The translations under genes were made by a program, and so were the position numbers. Of a DNA stretch of 34,299 nucleotides, positions 18,651 to 29,028 are shown piece by piece; positions within the stretch are counted from its first letter, which is position 1; every line of letters starts with the position of its first letter. The DNA lies in contig JAGSYU010000021.1 of the NCBI GenBank assembly GCA_018262575.1, positions 1-34,299 of the forward strand, in the 5' to 3' direction. The DNA comes from Pseudomonadota bacterium (GTDB lineage: Bacteria > Pseudomonadota > Alphaproteobacteria > Rhizobiales > Pleomorphomonadaceae). Under the pieces are notes generated by a model, which did not search any database, was not told where the DNA came from, and worked only from the letters and a program-made list of their open reading frames with translations.

Positions 18651-18720
18651 GCGCGACCGGAGGCGATGACCCGGGTGCCAAGCCCAGGATCCCCCCTCAT
18701 CACTTGGTCCAACCGGAGCC

Positions 18721-19542
18721 TTAAACCTTCGGCCGGAAGGTGTGTTCGAGGCCGGGGAACGAGCGCGCCTTGACCTCTTCGGCATAGGCAGCGGCGGCCT
18801 TCGAGACCTCCGCACCAAGATCGGCAAATCGTTTGACGTGGCGCGGAATGAACTCGTTGTAGAGGCCGAGCATGTCCTCGCTGACCAGGATCTGGCCGTC
18901 GCACTGGGGCGAAGCGCCAATGCCGATCACCGGAACCGGCGACTCGGCGGTGATCTCGCGGGCGAGCGGCTCCATGGTCCCCTCAAGCACGAAGCCGAAG
19001 GCGCCGGCCTCGGCCACGGCGCGGGCGTCCGCCTTGATCTTGGCGGCCTGGAACTGGTTGCGCCCCTGCGTCTTATAGCCGCCGTAGACGTTGACCATCT
19101 GCGGGGTCAGGCCGATATGGCCGAGCACCGGCACACCGCGCTCGGTGAGGAAGCGAATGGTCTCGCCCATCTCCTCGCCACCTTCGAGTTTCACCGCCTG
19201 GGCGCCGGTTTCGGCCAGGACGCGCGATGCCGAGCGGAAGGCCTGCTCGCGGCTTTCCTGATAGGAGCCGAATGGCATGTCGACGACGACCAGCGATGTC
19301 GTCGAGCCGCGCACCACGGCGCCGCCGTGAGCAATCATCAGGTCGAGCGTCACCGGCAGTGTCGTCTCGAAGCCGTAGACGACCATGCCGAGCGAGTCGC
19401 CGATCAGCAGGAAGTCAACGTGGGGGTCGAGCAGCGCCGCCATCGGCGCGGTATAGGCCGTGAGACTGACGATTGGACGCACGCCCTTCAGGGCCTTGAT
19501 ATCGGCGACCGAGGTACGGCGGGAGCGGATGGGTGCACTCAT
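18721..19542 (-). CDS. panB: 3-methyl-2-oxobutanoate hydroxymethyltransferase
   Basis: The 273-residue protein matches Pan[41 protein letters not shown] with the metal-binding aspartates, VKLEGGEEM, the [20 protein letters not shown] region and [20 protein letters not shown]. It transfers a hydroxymethyl group from 5,10-methylene-tetrahydrofolate to 2-oxoisovalerate, giving ketopantoate, the first step of pantothenate synthesis. ATG 19542 has an ideal SD (GGAGG, 7 bp spacing). It follows panC by 38 bp on the same strand, so the two are co-transcribed. Confidence 0.97.
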   Translation of the reverse strand: MSAPIRSRRTSVADIKALKGVRPIVSLTAYTAPMAALLDPHVDFLLIGDSLGMVVYGFETTLPVTLDLMIAHGGAVVRGSTTSLVVVDMPFGSYQESREQAFRSASRVLAETGAQAVKLEGGEEMGETIRFLTERGVPVLGHIGLTPQMVNVYGGYKTQGRNQFQAAKIKADARAVAEAGAFGFVLEGTMEPLAREITAESPVPVIGIGASPQCDGQILVSEDMLGLYNEFIPRHVKRFADLGAEVSKAAAAYAEEVKARSFPGLEHTFRPKV

Positions 19543-19580
19543 CTCAAATCCTCCAGAACGATGGTCCGAGCCGTATCTTT

Positions 19581-20441
19581 TCAGGGAACGGCGACAACGC
19601 GTTGATCGATGAGGCGGGTGCGGCCGATACGGACGGCGATCATCAGGGCTATCGCCGACGGCGGCACCTCGGGATCAACCGGCTCGAGACTATCAGCTGC
19701 CGTAACGGCAATGAGGTCGGGTTCGGCCAGGGGCTCGGTGGCAAGGACGCTCCGGATGGTCGCCTCGATTTTGAACGGATCGACAGTCCCCGCGCCAATG
19801 GTCGCGGCGGCGGCCGCCAGCGAGCGGCTCAGCACCGATGCCGCCTGCCGCTCGACCGGCGAAAGATAGACATTGCGCGACGACAGCGCGACGCCGTCCT
19901 CGTCACGCACGGTCGGAACGCCGACAATCTCCAGCGGGAAGGAAAGATCGGCCACCATGCGACGGATCACCTGGAGCTGCTGGTAGTCCTTCTCGCCAAA
20001 ATAGGCCCGATCCGGCTGGATCAGATTGAAGAGCTTGCCGACCACCGTGGCAACGCCACGGAAATGACCCGGCCGGCGCTCACCTTCGAGGCGTCCCGAA
20101 AGCCCGTCAACGTCGATATGAGTGAGGATGGGCCGGTCGTACATTTCCTCGACCGACGGCGCGAAGACGATATCGGCGCCATGGACGGCGAGCAGCGTGC
20201 AGTCGGCATCAAGGTCGCGCGGGTAGCGGGCGAGGTCTTCATTGGGGCCGAACTGCAGCGGGTTGACGAAGATCGACGTCACGACAATGTCGTTGCCCTC
20301 CCGGGCCCGATCGACAAGGGTGGCGTGGCCCCGGTGAAGATAGCCCATGGTCGGTACCAGACCGACGCTCTCTCCCGCCCGCCGCGCTGGCCGCAGCCGC
20401 TCACGGAGTTCGGCGATCGTGGTCACGATTTCGAGCGGCAA
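19581..20441 (-). CDS. panC: Pantoate--beta-alanine ligase, TTG start
   Basis: The 286-residue protein has the PanC nucleotidyltransferase motifs: [20 protein letters not shown] (HIGH-like), [40 protein letters not shown] and [14 protein letters not shown]. It joins pantoate and beta-alanine using ATP. The start is TTG at 20441: GGAG lies exactly 7 nt upstream (20452-20449), and the conserved [11 protein letters not shown] begins a few residues in, with no suitable ATG nearby. It leads a panC-panB operon. The promoter must lie in the 317-bp region shared with the divergent Tad-domain gene. Confidence 0.96.
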   Translation of the reverse strand: MPLEIVTTIAELRERLRPARRAGESVGLVPTMGYLHRGHATLVDRAREGNDIVVTSIFVNPLQFGPNEDLARYPRDLDADCTLLAVHGADIVFAPSVEEMYDRPILTHIDVDGLSGRLEGERRPGHFRGVATVVGKLFNLIQPDRAYFGEKDYQQLQVIRRMVADLSFPLEIVGVPTVRDEDGVALSSRNVYLSPVERQAASVLSRSLAAAAATIGAGTVDPFKIEATIRSVLATEPLAEPDLIAVTAADSLEPVDPEVPPSAIALMIAVRIGRTRLIDQRVVAVP

Positions 20442-20758
20442 TCTTTTTCTCCGGCAGCGTTTTCGTCTGTTGCCGCCCTTTTACTGCCGCGAAAAACGCT
20501 TTGTCACCCAAGAATTGGGCAGTTCATGAAAAAGCCGGTCAGCGCGGCGGGACGTTGGGCAACCTGGCGAAGGGTCGCTGCGGTTTTATCCAGATTCTCG
20601 TAAAATTTTAGATGTCCGACGAAGGCATTATTTATGTCGTAACGTTCAAGATGCCACAAATGGCTTCTTGGGGCGGTTTTTGGCGTAGCAATAACAACGA
20701 TATCCCACACGTTGTGCCGCGCCGTTCGCCGCACCCGAGGACTGCATGAGGTAAAGTG
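20442..20758. other. Divergent intergenic region between panC and the Tad-domain gene
   Basis: These 317 bp should hold the promoters of panC (minus) and the Tad-domain gene (plus), but I see no convincing -35/-10 pair. Visible elements are a perfect 10-bp palindrome TAAAATTTTA (20601-20610), a small hairpin CCCAA-GAA-TTGGG (20507-20519), and the imperfect pair GAAGGCATT/AATGGCTTC around 20621-20668. A minus-strand open frame with protein-like composition (about 20504-20640) lacks a start codon near its beginning and is not called. Confidence 0.4.
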
Positions 20759-22018
20759 ATGTCTGACCACTGCATCCGTAGACGGCTCGAAACACTTGCT
20801 GGCCCTGGGGCGCTGGCGGTGGATCGTTCCGGCTCAATTGGCATGGTGATGGCGATCGCACTGGTGGCGCTGGTCGTCGCGGTCGGTGCCGCCGTCGATC
20901 TCGCGCAGGTCCTGCGGGCGCAAGAGATCCTGCAGGGCTCACTGGATCAGGCCACGATCCGCGCGGCTCTGACGACCGGTTCGAGCTATGCCGAGGTCGG
21001 TCGGACGACGCTCGCCGCCAACCTGTCCGATACCGATATCGCCGAGGAAAATCTCAACTCCACTTTCGTCCGCAACAGCGATAGCAGTGTTTCCGGCACG
21101 GCCACCATCACCGTGCCCCTGTCCTTCATGGGAATCATCGGCAAAAGTGACACTTCGGTCAGCGTCACCGCCAAGGCGACGCCCAAGACGTCCAGCGCGG
21201 CGGCGGCCGGCACGGTCTGTATTTTGCTCACCTCGAAGAACTCCCAGGCGTTGCTGGTCAACTCAGGCGCCAACGTCAGCGCCGCCAACTGCGAAATTCA
21301 TGTGCAGTCGAGTGCAAGCGGCGCCGCCGTGTTCAACTCCGGCACCACGATCAACTCGAAGAAGATCTGCATCAAGAGTGCCAGCATCATCGAAAACGGT
21401 GGAACGCATCCCAACCTTGAGAAAAGCTGTTCGCCGGCAAGCGATCCCTACGCTGGCACTCTGCCGGCCGTCACGGTGGGCGCCTGTACTTACAACAGCC
21501 GCAATATCGACGCCGCGACCTACACGTTCCAGCCGGGCGTACATTGTGGCGGTGTCAACTTCAACAGTTCGAAAACCGTCTCAACCTTCAGCCCCGGCCT
21601 TTACATTATCAAAGGCGGTGACTGGAATATCCAGGGCACACTGAAGGGAACCGACGTTACATTCTATTTCGCCGACACGTCGAAATTCCAGTTCAACTCC
21701 GGCGCCGGTACCTATCTCACGGCGCCAACCAGTGGCACCTACGCCAACATTCTGATGTATGAGACCACCGCCAACAGTTACGTGTCGCAATGGCCGTGGA
21801 ACGACAGCCCCGGTCACTCGCTTTCCGGCCTCATCCATCTCCCGAGCCGGCAACTCACGATGAATTCCGGCATGACGGCTTCGCTGGACAAAGTCACCGT
21901 CGTCGCCGACTCGCTGATCCTCAACCAGGCGACCTGGAACCTGTCACCGGACACGTCGGCCATCTCCAACGGCTCGGCAGCCACCACCACGACCAGCGGC
22001 GTCTTTCTGTCGCACTAA
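20759..22018 (+). CDS. Tad-domain (TadE/TadG-like) surface or pilus-associated protein with repetitive C-terminus
   Basis: The 419-residue protein begins with a TadE/G-like segment: RSGSIGMVMAIALVALVVAV, one membrane helix at about residues 28-48, then DLAQVLRAQEILQGSLDQAT, typical of the putative Flp-pilus-assembly Tad domain. The rest, presumably outside the membrane, is rich in Ser/Thr/Asn/Gly. It repeats NSG-type turns (VNSGANVS, FNSGTTIN, FNSGAGTY, MNSGMTAS, and FNSSKTVS), which suggests beta-solenoid rungs, and it has six cysteines. ATG 20759 is preferred over GTG 20756, since GAGG sits 7 nt before the ATG. It stands alone, with no cpa or tad genes beside it, so a role in piliation is uncertain. 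It could be a cell-surface or envelope protein. A strong terminator follows. Confidence 0.8.
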   Translation: MSDHCIRRRLETLAGPGALAVDRSGSIGMVMAIALVALVVAVGAAVDLAQVLRAQEILQGSLDQATIRAALTTGSSYAEVGRTTLAANLSDTDIAEENLNSTFVRNSDSSVSGTATITVPLSFMGIIGKSDTSVSVTAKATPKTSSAAAAGTVCILLTSKNSQALLVNSGANVSAANCEIHVQSSASGAAVFNSGTTINSKKICIKSASIIENGGTHPNLEKSCSPASDPYAGTLPAVTVGACTYNSRNIDAATYTFQPGVHCGGVNFNSSKTVSTFSPGLYIIKGGDWNIQGTLKGTDVTFYFADTSKFQFNSGAGTYLTAPTSGTYANILMYETTANSYVSQWPWNDSPGHSLSGLIHLPSRQLTMNSGMTASLDKVTVVADSLILNQATWNLSPDTSAISNGSAATTTTSGVFLSH

Positions 22019-22022
22019 ACGG

Positions 22023-22048
22023 AAAACCCGGGCGCTGGCCCGGGTTTT
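22023..22048. terminator. Bidirectional intrinsic terminator between the Tad-domain gene and pgm
   Basis: AAAACCCGGG-CGCTGG-CCCGGGTTTT is a perfect 10-bp stem with a 6-nt loop, five bases after the plus-strand stop and 29 bp after the pgm stop on the minus strand. The A and T tracts make it functional in both directions, as expected between convergent genes. Confidence 0.88.
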
Positions 22049-22076
22049 CTCGCGTCAGGAAAGGCCTTTGCGTCTC

Positions 22077-23714
<1,638 letters not shown>

Positions 23715-23743
23715 TCACTCCCCGAGAGGCAATGTCATCTTAC

Positions 23744-25858
23744 TCAAGCTCTTACCTCGACGAAAGCGAGGAACGTGCGGCCAGGCACCTCAACCGCCTG
23801 CCAGGCGCGGCGCGGCGTGGCGGCGGCGGGACGACCGGTCGGCATGTCGGAACTCAGGATCGGCTTCCAGCTAAGCCCCTCGCGCGTCGGCGGCAAGTGA
23901 AAGCGGCGGTTGGAGCGGTGGGCGTTGAGCGTGAGATAGACGGCCTCGCCATCCGCCTCGGCATGCGGCAGCGCCGAATCGCGCAGCACCACGCCAAAGG
24001 CCTTGCATTCACGGCTGTTCCAGTCGCCGGGCGTCATCGGCCGGCCGGACACGGCGATCCACTCGACGTCGCACAGCCCGTCCTCGGGTCGAGACGTTCC
24101 ATGCAGGAAGCGCGTTTGGCGGAACACCGGGTGCGACTGCCTTAGCCGGACGACGTGAGCAACAAAGCCGGCCAGCTCGGCGTCATCAGCCCGGCTCCAG
24201 TTCACCCAGCCGACCGAATTGTCCTGGCAATAGGCATTGTTGTTGCCGAACTGGCTATTGGCGAGTTCGTCGCCAGCCAGCAGCATCGGCGTTCCCTGTG
24301 ACAGCAGCAGCGTCGACAGCATGTTGCGCATCTGCCGCTTGCGCGTCGCGATGATGGCCGGGTCGACCGATGGTCCCTCGCTGCCATAGTTGGCCGAGTG
24401 ATTGTCGGAATGGCCGTCGCGATTGTCCTCGAGATTGGCCTCATTGTGCTTGGCCGCGTAGGAGACGACATCCCTGAGCGTAAAGCCGTCGTGGGCGGTG
24501 ACGAAATTGACCGACGCCGACGGCCGGCGATTTGAGCGATCGAAGCGGTCAGGCGAACCGAGGAGTCGCGCCGCCAACTCCGGCGCCACCAACTCGTCGC
24601 CGCGCCAGAAGGCGCGCACCGTGTCGCGGAAACGATCATTCCACTCTGAAAAACCGGGCGGGAAGTTGCCGAGCTGGTAGCCGCCCGGACCAATGTCCCA
24701 GGGTTCGGCGATCAGCTTCACCGTCGACAGCAGCGGGTCCTGTCTGAGCGCCGTCAGGAAGCGGCCTTCGGGATCAAAGCCCTGCGGCTCACGACCAACG
24801 GAGGTGGCAAGATCGAAGCGGAAGCCGTCGACACCGATCGCCTCAACCCAGTAGCGCAGCGAATCGAGAATCATCTGCGTCACGCGGGGATGGCCTGAAT
24901 TCAGCGTGTTGCCGGTGCCGGTGTCGTTGATGTACCAGCGCGGTCGATCGGGATTGAGCCGATAGTAACTGGCGTTGTCGAAGCCGCGGAAGCTGACGGT
25001 CGGCCCGAACTGATCGACCTCGCCGGTGTGGTTGTAGACGACATCGAGCAGAACCTCGATGTCCGCCTCATGCAGCGCCCGCACCATGTTGCGCACCCGC
25101 TCCACGATGGAGACGTCGCGCGCGCCGTGATCGTAGCGCGGTTCCGGCGCGAAATAGCAGAGCGGCGAATAGCCCCAGTAATTGACCAACCCCTTGCGGG
25201 TCAGGAAACCGTCATCAACGAAGGCCTGGATGGGCATCAGCTCGATCGCCGTGATGCCAAGCTTCGTCAGATGCGCGATGGTCTCCGGTGCGCCCAACCC
25301 CTCGTAGGTGCCGGCCTTGCCGCGTGGCAGCTGCGGCATCTGCATGGTCAGCCCGCGAACGTGGGCCTCGTAGATGACGGTGTCCCGCCAGGGCCGCGCC
25401 GGGCGGAAGCTGACGCAGGGCGGCACCTTGGAATCGATCACCAGCGCCTTGGGGACGACGCGGGCGCTGTCCCGAGTGTCGAAGCTGGCGTCATCCAGCG
25501 TCACCGGTTGAAAGCCGGCCATCAGCTCGCTGGAGCGCAGGCGACCGGTCAGCACCTTGGCGTAGGGGTCGATCAGCAGCTTGTGCGGATTGAAGCGATG
25601 CCCATGCTCGGGGTCATAGGGACCGTGGACGCGGAAGCCATAGGCGGTTCCGATGCCGATGCCCGAGACGTAGCCGTGGAATACCTCGTCGGTGCACTCA
25701 GGCAGCGTCAGACGCACCTGTTCGAAACCGGTGAGCGGCTCGAACAGGCAGACGTCGACGCGCGTCGCATTGGCCGAGAAGACGGCGAAATTGACGCCGT
25801 CCCCGTCGAATTGTGCACCCAGGGGATACGGTCGCCCGGACCGGATCGACAATGTCAT
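23744..25858 (-). CDS. glgX: Glycogen debranching enzyme GlgX
   Basis: The 704-residue protein has an N-terminal CBM48 domain (GAQFDGDGVNFAVFSANATR) followed by a GH13 (isoamylase-type) barrel. Active-site motifs are DVVYNHTGE, DGFRFDLAT (nucleophile Asp), LIAEPWDIGPGGYQLGNFP (acid/base Glu) and FVTAHDGFTLRD (third Asp). It cleaves alpha-1,6 branches of phosphorylase-limit glycogen. ATG 25858 lies six bases after the glgA stop, and its SD (GAGG) overlaps that stop codon, so translation is coupled. The length is within the family's usual range of about 650-740. Confidence 0.96.
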   Translation of the reverse strand: MTLSIRSGRPYPLGAQFDGDGVNFAVFSANATRVDVCLFEPLTGFEQVRLTLPECTDEVFHGYVSGIGIGTAYGFRVHGPYDPEHGHRFNPHKLLIDPYAKVLTGRLRSSELMAGFQPVTLDDASFDTRDSARVVPKALVIDSKVPPCVSFRPARPWRDTVIYEAHVRGLTMQMPQLPRGKAGTYEGLGAPETIAHLTKLGITAIELMPIQAFVDDGFLTRKGLVNYWGYSPLCYFAPEPRYDHGARDVSIVERVRNMVRALHEADIEVLLDVVYNHTGEVDQFGPTVSFRGFDNASYYRLNPDRPRWYINDTGTGNTLNSGHPRVTQMILDSLRYWVEAIGVDGFRFDLATSVGREPQGFDPEGRFLTALRQDPLLSTVKLIAEPWDIGPGGYQLGNFPPGFSEWNDRFRDTVRAFWRGDELVAPELAARLLGSPDRFDRSNRRPSASVNFVTAHDGFTLRDVVSYAAKHNEANLEDNRDGHSDNHSANYGSEGPSVDPAIIATRKRQMRNMLSTLLLSQGTPMLLAGDELANSQFGNNNAYCQDNSVGWVNWSRADDAELAGFVAHVVRLRQSHPVFRQTRFLHGTSRPEDGLCDVEWIAVSGRPMTPGDWNSRECKAFGVVLRDSALPHAEADGEAVYLTLNAHRSNRRFHLPPTREGLSWKPILSSDMPTGRPAAATPRRAWQAVEVPGRTFLAFVEVRA

Positions 25859-25864
25859 AGGACC

Positions 25865-27316
25865 TCAGACGCCCGGAGCGGTCAGGTCGCGGTAGAGCGC
25901 GACGTAATCGGGCGCCGAATCCTCCCAGCCAACCGGATGGGCCATCGCCCGCGCCTGCAGCGCCCGCCAGACCTTCTTGTTGTGGAAGAGATCGAACAGG
26001 CGTTCGAGGGCGAAGCCGAGTCCAGCGGCGGAGACCGGTGCGAACTGGATGCCAGTCGCCGTCCCGGCCCGGAGCGAAGCGTCGTTGGCGTCGATCACCG
26101 TATCGGCGAGCCCGCCCGTGCGGGCCACCACCGGGATGGTGCCGTAGCGCAGGCCGTAGAGCTGCGTGAGGCCGCAGGGCTCAAAGCGCGAAGGAATGAG
26201 AATGGCGTCGGCGCCGGCCTGCATGGCGTGGCTGAGCGGTTCGCTGTAGCCGATGTGGACCGCGACGGAGCCCGGATTGGCAGCGGCGGCGTCAACGAAA
26301 GCCCGCTCCATGCCGTGCTCGCCGGCACCGAGAATGGCAAGTTGGCCACCGCGCCGCAGAATGCCCTCCAGGTTGGGCAGCAGCATGTCGAGGCCCTTCT
26401 GGCCGGTGAGGCGGCTCACAACGATCATCAGCGGCGCATCGGGATCGACCCGGAGGCCCATGCGGTTCTGCAGCTCGGTCTTGCAGGCAGCCTTGCCGAC
26501 CATTTTCCGCAAACTGTAGTTGGCTGGAATGAGCGGATCGGTCGCCGGATCCCAGATTCGCGTATCGATACCGTTGACGATGCCGCTCAGCACCTCGGCG
26601 CGCTCGTTGAGCACGCCCTCCATGCCGAAGCCAAATTCCGGCGTGCGCAACTCGCGCGCGTAGGTCGGGCTGACCGTGGTCAGCCGGTCGGAGAAGACCA
26701 GCCCGCCTTTCATGAAGGAGCAATAGCCGTAATACTCGAGCCCCGCCGGGGTGTAAAAGCTCAACGGCAAGCCAAAGGTGTCAAAGTCAGCGCGACCACA
26801 GATACCCTGAAAGGCGACGTTGTGGATGGTGAACACCGTCTTCGGCCGCCCCTCCGCCGGACCTGCCAGAAGATAGGGCGCGACCAGGCCGGTCTGCCAG
26901 TCGTGGCAATGGACGACGTCCGGCTTCCAGTCATCGACTCCCAAGCGGCCAACGGCGGCGCCGATCGCCGACAAGGCGGCAAAACGGCGGATATTGTCCC
27001 ACCAATCATTGCCATCCGGCCCGAGATAAGGGTTGCCGGGGCGGTCGTAGAGATGACTGGCCTCGAGAGCCAGCACCTTGAGACCGTCGGCCGTCCCGCC
27101 GGCCAGCAGCCGGCCCGGCCCGCCGAACACGTCCGGATAGGTGGCGACTTCACGGATGCCCGCGAGATGACCGAACACACCGGGATAGGCCGGCATCAGC
27201 ACGCGAACGTCACAGTCGAGACCGGCGAGCGCCAGCGGCAGCGCGCCGGCGACATCGGCAAGGCCGCCCGTCTTGATCAGAGGGTAGCATTCGGAGGCAA
27301 CGAATAGGACGCGCAC
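25865..27316 (-). CDS. glgA: Glycogen synthase (ADP-glucose), GTG start
   Basis: The 483-residue GT5 glycosyltransferase begins MRVLFVASECYPLIKTGGLA, carrying the ADP-glucose-binding KTGGLADV motif. It continues with VHCHDWQTGLVAPYLL, FTIHNVAFQGICG, the donor-site region IVVSRLTGQKGLDMLL and the C-terminal IPSRFEPCGLTQLYGLRYGT containing the catalytic Glu. It elongates alpha-1,4-glucan from ADP-glucose made by GlgC. The start is GTG at 27316, with GGAG 8 bp upstream and the family N-terminus exact. It is 163 bp after glgC, a gap with G+C-rich hairpins (CTCCGC-GCTACG-GCGGAG at 27337-27354 and GCCGCC-TTC-GGCGGC near 27386-27400). Confidence 0.97.
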   Translation of the reverse strand: MRVLFVASECYPLIKTGGLADVAGALPLALAGLDCDVRVLMPAYPGVFGHLAGIREVATYPDVFGGPGRLLAGGTADGLKVLALEASHLYDRPGNPYLGPDGNDWWDNIRRFAALSAIGAAVGRLGVDDWKPDVVHCHDWQTGLVAPYLLAGPAEGRPKTVFTIHNVAFQGICGRADFDTFGLPLSFYTPAGLEYYGYCSFMKGGLVFSDRLTTVSPTYARELRTPEFGFGMEGVLNERAEVLSGIVNGIDTRIWDPATDPLIPANYSLRKMVGKAACKTELQNRMGLRVDPDAPLMIVVSRLTGQKGLDMLLPNLEGILRRGGQLAILGAGEHGMERAFVDAAAANPGSVAVHIGYSEPLSHAMQAGADAILIPSRFEPCGLTQLYGLRYGTIPVVARTGGLADTVIDANDASLRAGTATGIQFAPVSAAGLGFALERLFDLFHNKKVWRALQARAMAHPVGWEDSAPDYVALYRDLTAPGV

Positions 27317-27479
27317 TTGATCACTCCGACTGGTTCCTCCGCGCTACGGCGGAGCGGCTTGCGACCCGATCCCTCACATGGCGGCGCCGCCTTCGGCGGC
27401 CTGCCGGCAGCGGCGCTCGTTTCAGGATCGGCCGGGGCGCGGGTTTTGCCACGTCCCGGGGCTTCTTTCAACGTGGCAG

Positions 27480-28748
27480 TCAGAGCTGCAGACGATCGAT
27501 CATGTCTTGGGTGATCAGGCAGATACCCCCCTCGCTGCGGCGGAAGCGGCTGGCATCCAGCTCTGGATCCTCCCCCACCACGAGGTCCGACGGGATGATC
27601 ACGCCTTTGTCGATGACGCATTTGGTGAGGCGGGCGCCCCGGTTGACCGAGACGTAGGGCAACACCACGCAGTGCTCGACGTCGGAATAGGAATGGGCAT
27701 GCACGCCGGTAAACAGCAGCGACTTATCCACCCGGGCACCGGAGATGATGCAGCCGCCCGACACCAGCGAGCTGGTTGCCGCGCCGCGCCGCCCGTCCTC
27801 GTCGTGGATGAACTTGGCCGGTGCCGCCAGCTCGGTATAGGTCCAGATCGGCCACTTGTGGTCATAAAGATCGAGCGCCGGGATGAAGTCGGTCAGGTCG
27901 ATATTGGCTTCCCAGAAGGCATCAATGGTACCGACGTCGCGCCAGTAGGGCTCGGCCTCGGACGAGGAGCGGACGCAACTGTCGGAGAACTTGTGAGCGA
28001 TCGCCTTGCCGCCCTTCACGATGGCCGGGATGATGTCCTTGCCAAAGTCGTGGCTGGAGTTCGGGTCGTCCTGGTCGTCGCGCAGCAGATCGATCAGGAA
28101 GCGGGTCGTGAAGACGTAGATGCCCATCGAGGCAAGCGCCTGATCCGGACGGCCGGGCATCGGCGGCGGATCAGCCGGCTTCTCGATAAAGTCGATGATG
28201 CGGGAGTTCTCGTCGACCGCCATCACACCGAAGCCCGTGGCCTGCATGCGCGGCACTTCAATGCAGCCGACGGTGACGTCGGCACCCGATGAGACATGCT
28301 GGTCGAGCATGATCTCATAGTCCTGCTTGTAGATGTGATCGCCGGCCAGAATGATGATGTACTCGATCTGGTGCGCCTCGATGATATCGATGTTCTGCGT
28401 CACCGCATCGGCCGTTCCGACATACCACTTGTCCTCGGCAACGCGCTGCGAGGCGGGAAGGATGTCGAAGCTCTCGTTGCGTTCCGGACGAAAGAAGTTC
28501 CAGCCGTATTGCAGGTGGCGGATGAGGCTGTGCGCCTTGTACTGCGTCGCCACGGATATACGGCGGATGCCTGAATTGAGCGCGTTGGACAACGCGAAAT
28601 CGATGATGCGGCTTTTGCCGCCGAAATAGACCGCCGGCTTGGCCCGTCGGTCGGTCAACTCCTTGAGGCGGCTACCCCGCCCTCCGGCCAGGACGAAGGC
28701 CATCGCCTCGCGCGCCAACCGTCGATTATTGTGAGAATGGTCAATCAT
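27480..28748 (-). CDS. glgC: Glucose-1-phosphate adenylyltransferase (ADP-glucose pyrophosphorylase)
   Basis: The 422-residue protein has the nucleotidyltransferase motif [20 protein letters not shown], the glucose-phosphate region [42 protein letters not shown] and [18 protein letters not shown]. The C-terminal left-handed beta-helix carries allosteric and oligomerisation parts ([29 protein letters not shown]). It makes ADP-glucose, the committed step of bacterial glycogen synthesis; in alphaproteobacteria it is typically activated by glycolytic or Entner-Doudoroff intermediates. ATG 28748 has an excellent SD, GGGAGG. It is the first gene of the operon. Confidence 0.97.
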   Translation of the reverse strand: MIDHSHNNRRLAREAMAFVLAGGRGSRLKELTDRRAKPAVYFGGKSRIIDFALSNALNSGIRRISVATQYKAHSLIRHLQYGWNFFRPERNESFDILPASQRVAEDKWYVGTADAVTQNIDIIEAHQIEYIIILAGDHIYKQDYEIMLDQHVSSGADVTVGCIEVPRMQATGFGVMAVDENSRIIDFIEKPADPPPMPGRPDQALASMGIYVFTTRFLIDLLRDDQDDPNSSHDFGKDIIPAIVKGGKAIAHKFSDSCVRSSSEAEPYWRDVGTIDAFWEANIDLTDFIPALDLYDHKWPIWTYTELAAPAKFIHDEDGRRGAATSSLVSGGCIISGARVDKSLLFTGVHAHSYSDVEHCVVLPYVSVNRGARLTKCVIDKGVIIPSDLVVGEDPELDASRFRRSEGGICLITQDMIDRLQL

Positions 28749-28994
28749 GCGTGTCCTCCCGGCTTCTCCCGCCGTCGGCCCCGGTCCCCGTCGATGGCGC
28801 GCGCCGGCCTTGCCGGCCCGATACGGGAACCAGAAGCGAACCGGCCAGCGCGTCTTCCCCGCCTGTCCGGTCGCCGTAATGACTTCGACGTGAGGGCACT
28901 ATGGCGCGGCATGGCAAATTTGTCTTCCCCCTATTTTGGCTGCGAAGGAATTCAAACTCTTGACAAAAACCGCACTGGGAGAGGGGGGCGGGCG

Positions 28995-29021
28995 GCCGCT
29001 CCGCGCATGCGACGGAGCGGC
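28995..29021 (-). terminator. Stem-loop after the L,D-transpeptidase gene, possible terminator
   Basis: On the minus strand, GCCGCTCCG and CGGAGCGGC form a perfect 9-bp stem around the loop TCGCATGCG, starting 7 bp after the stop at 29029. No immediate U tract follows; a TTTTT run comes about 25 nt later. It separates the hfq-side genes from the glycogen operon. Confidence 0.5.
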
Positions 29022-29028
29022 GTCTCAC

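Larger units (their letters stand above)
18132..18720. other. Lower-GC intergenic region between panB and aapJ
   Basis: These 589 bp hold no recognised gene. The part at 18330-18560 is clearly richer in A/T than the surroundings and carries the candidate aapJ promoter. An inverted repeat GGCAG...CTGCC sits near 18302-18321. A minus-strand frame (ATG 18607 to 18437, 56 residues, with an extended version from 18700) encodes a plausible-looking peptide, MNSRHDKINLVYVETRDDPD then a hydrophobic stretch. It has no convincing SD and no homology I recognise, so I do not call it a gene. Confidence 0.4.

Noticed and set aside
20504..20640. Minus-strand frame with protein-like composition (…NNAFVGHLKFYENLDKTAATLR…) upstream of panC
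   Set aside because: There is no start codon or SD near the protein-like part; the only ATG starts lie inside or beyond the Tad gene's SD region. It may be chance or an old remnant.
25028..27307. 759-residue plus-strand open frame opposite glgX and glgA
   Set aside because: It lies fully antisense to two clearly conserved genes, is rich in Arg/His/Gly/Gln with no domain-like pattern, and is the usual third-position artefact of GC-rich coding DNA.
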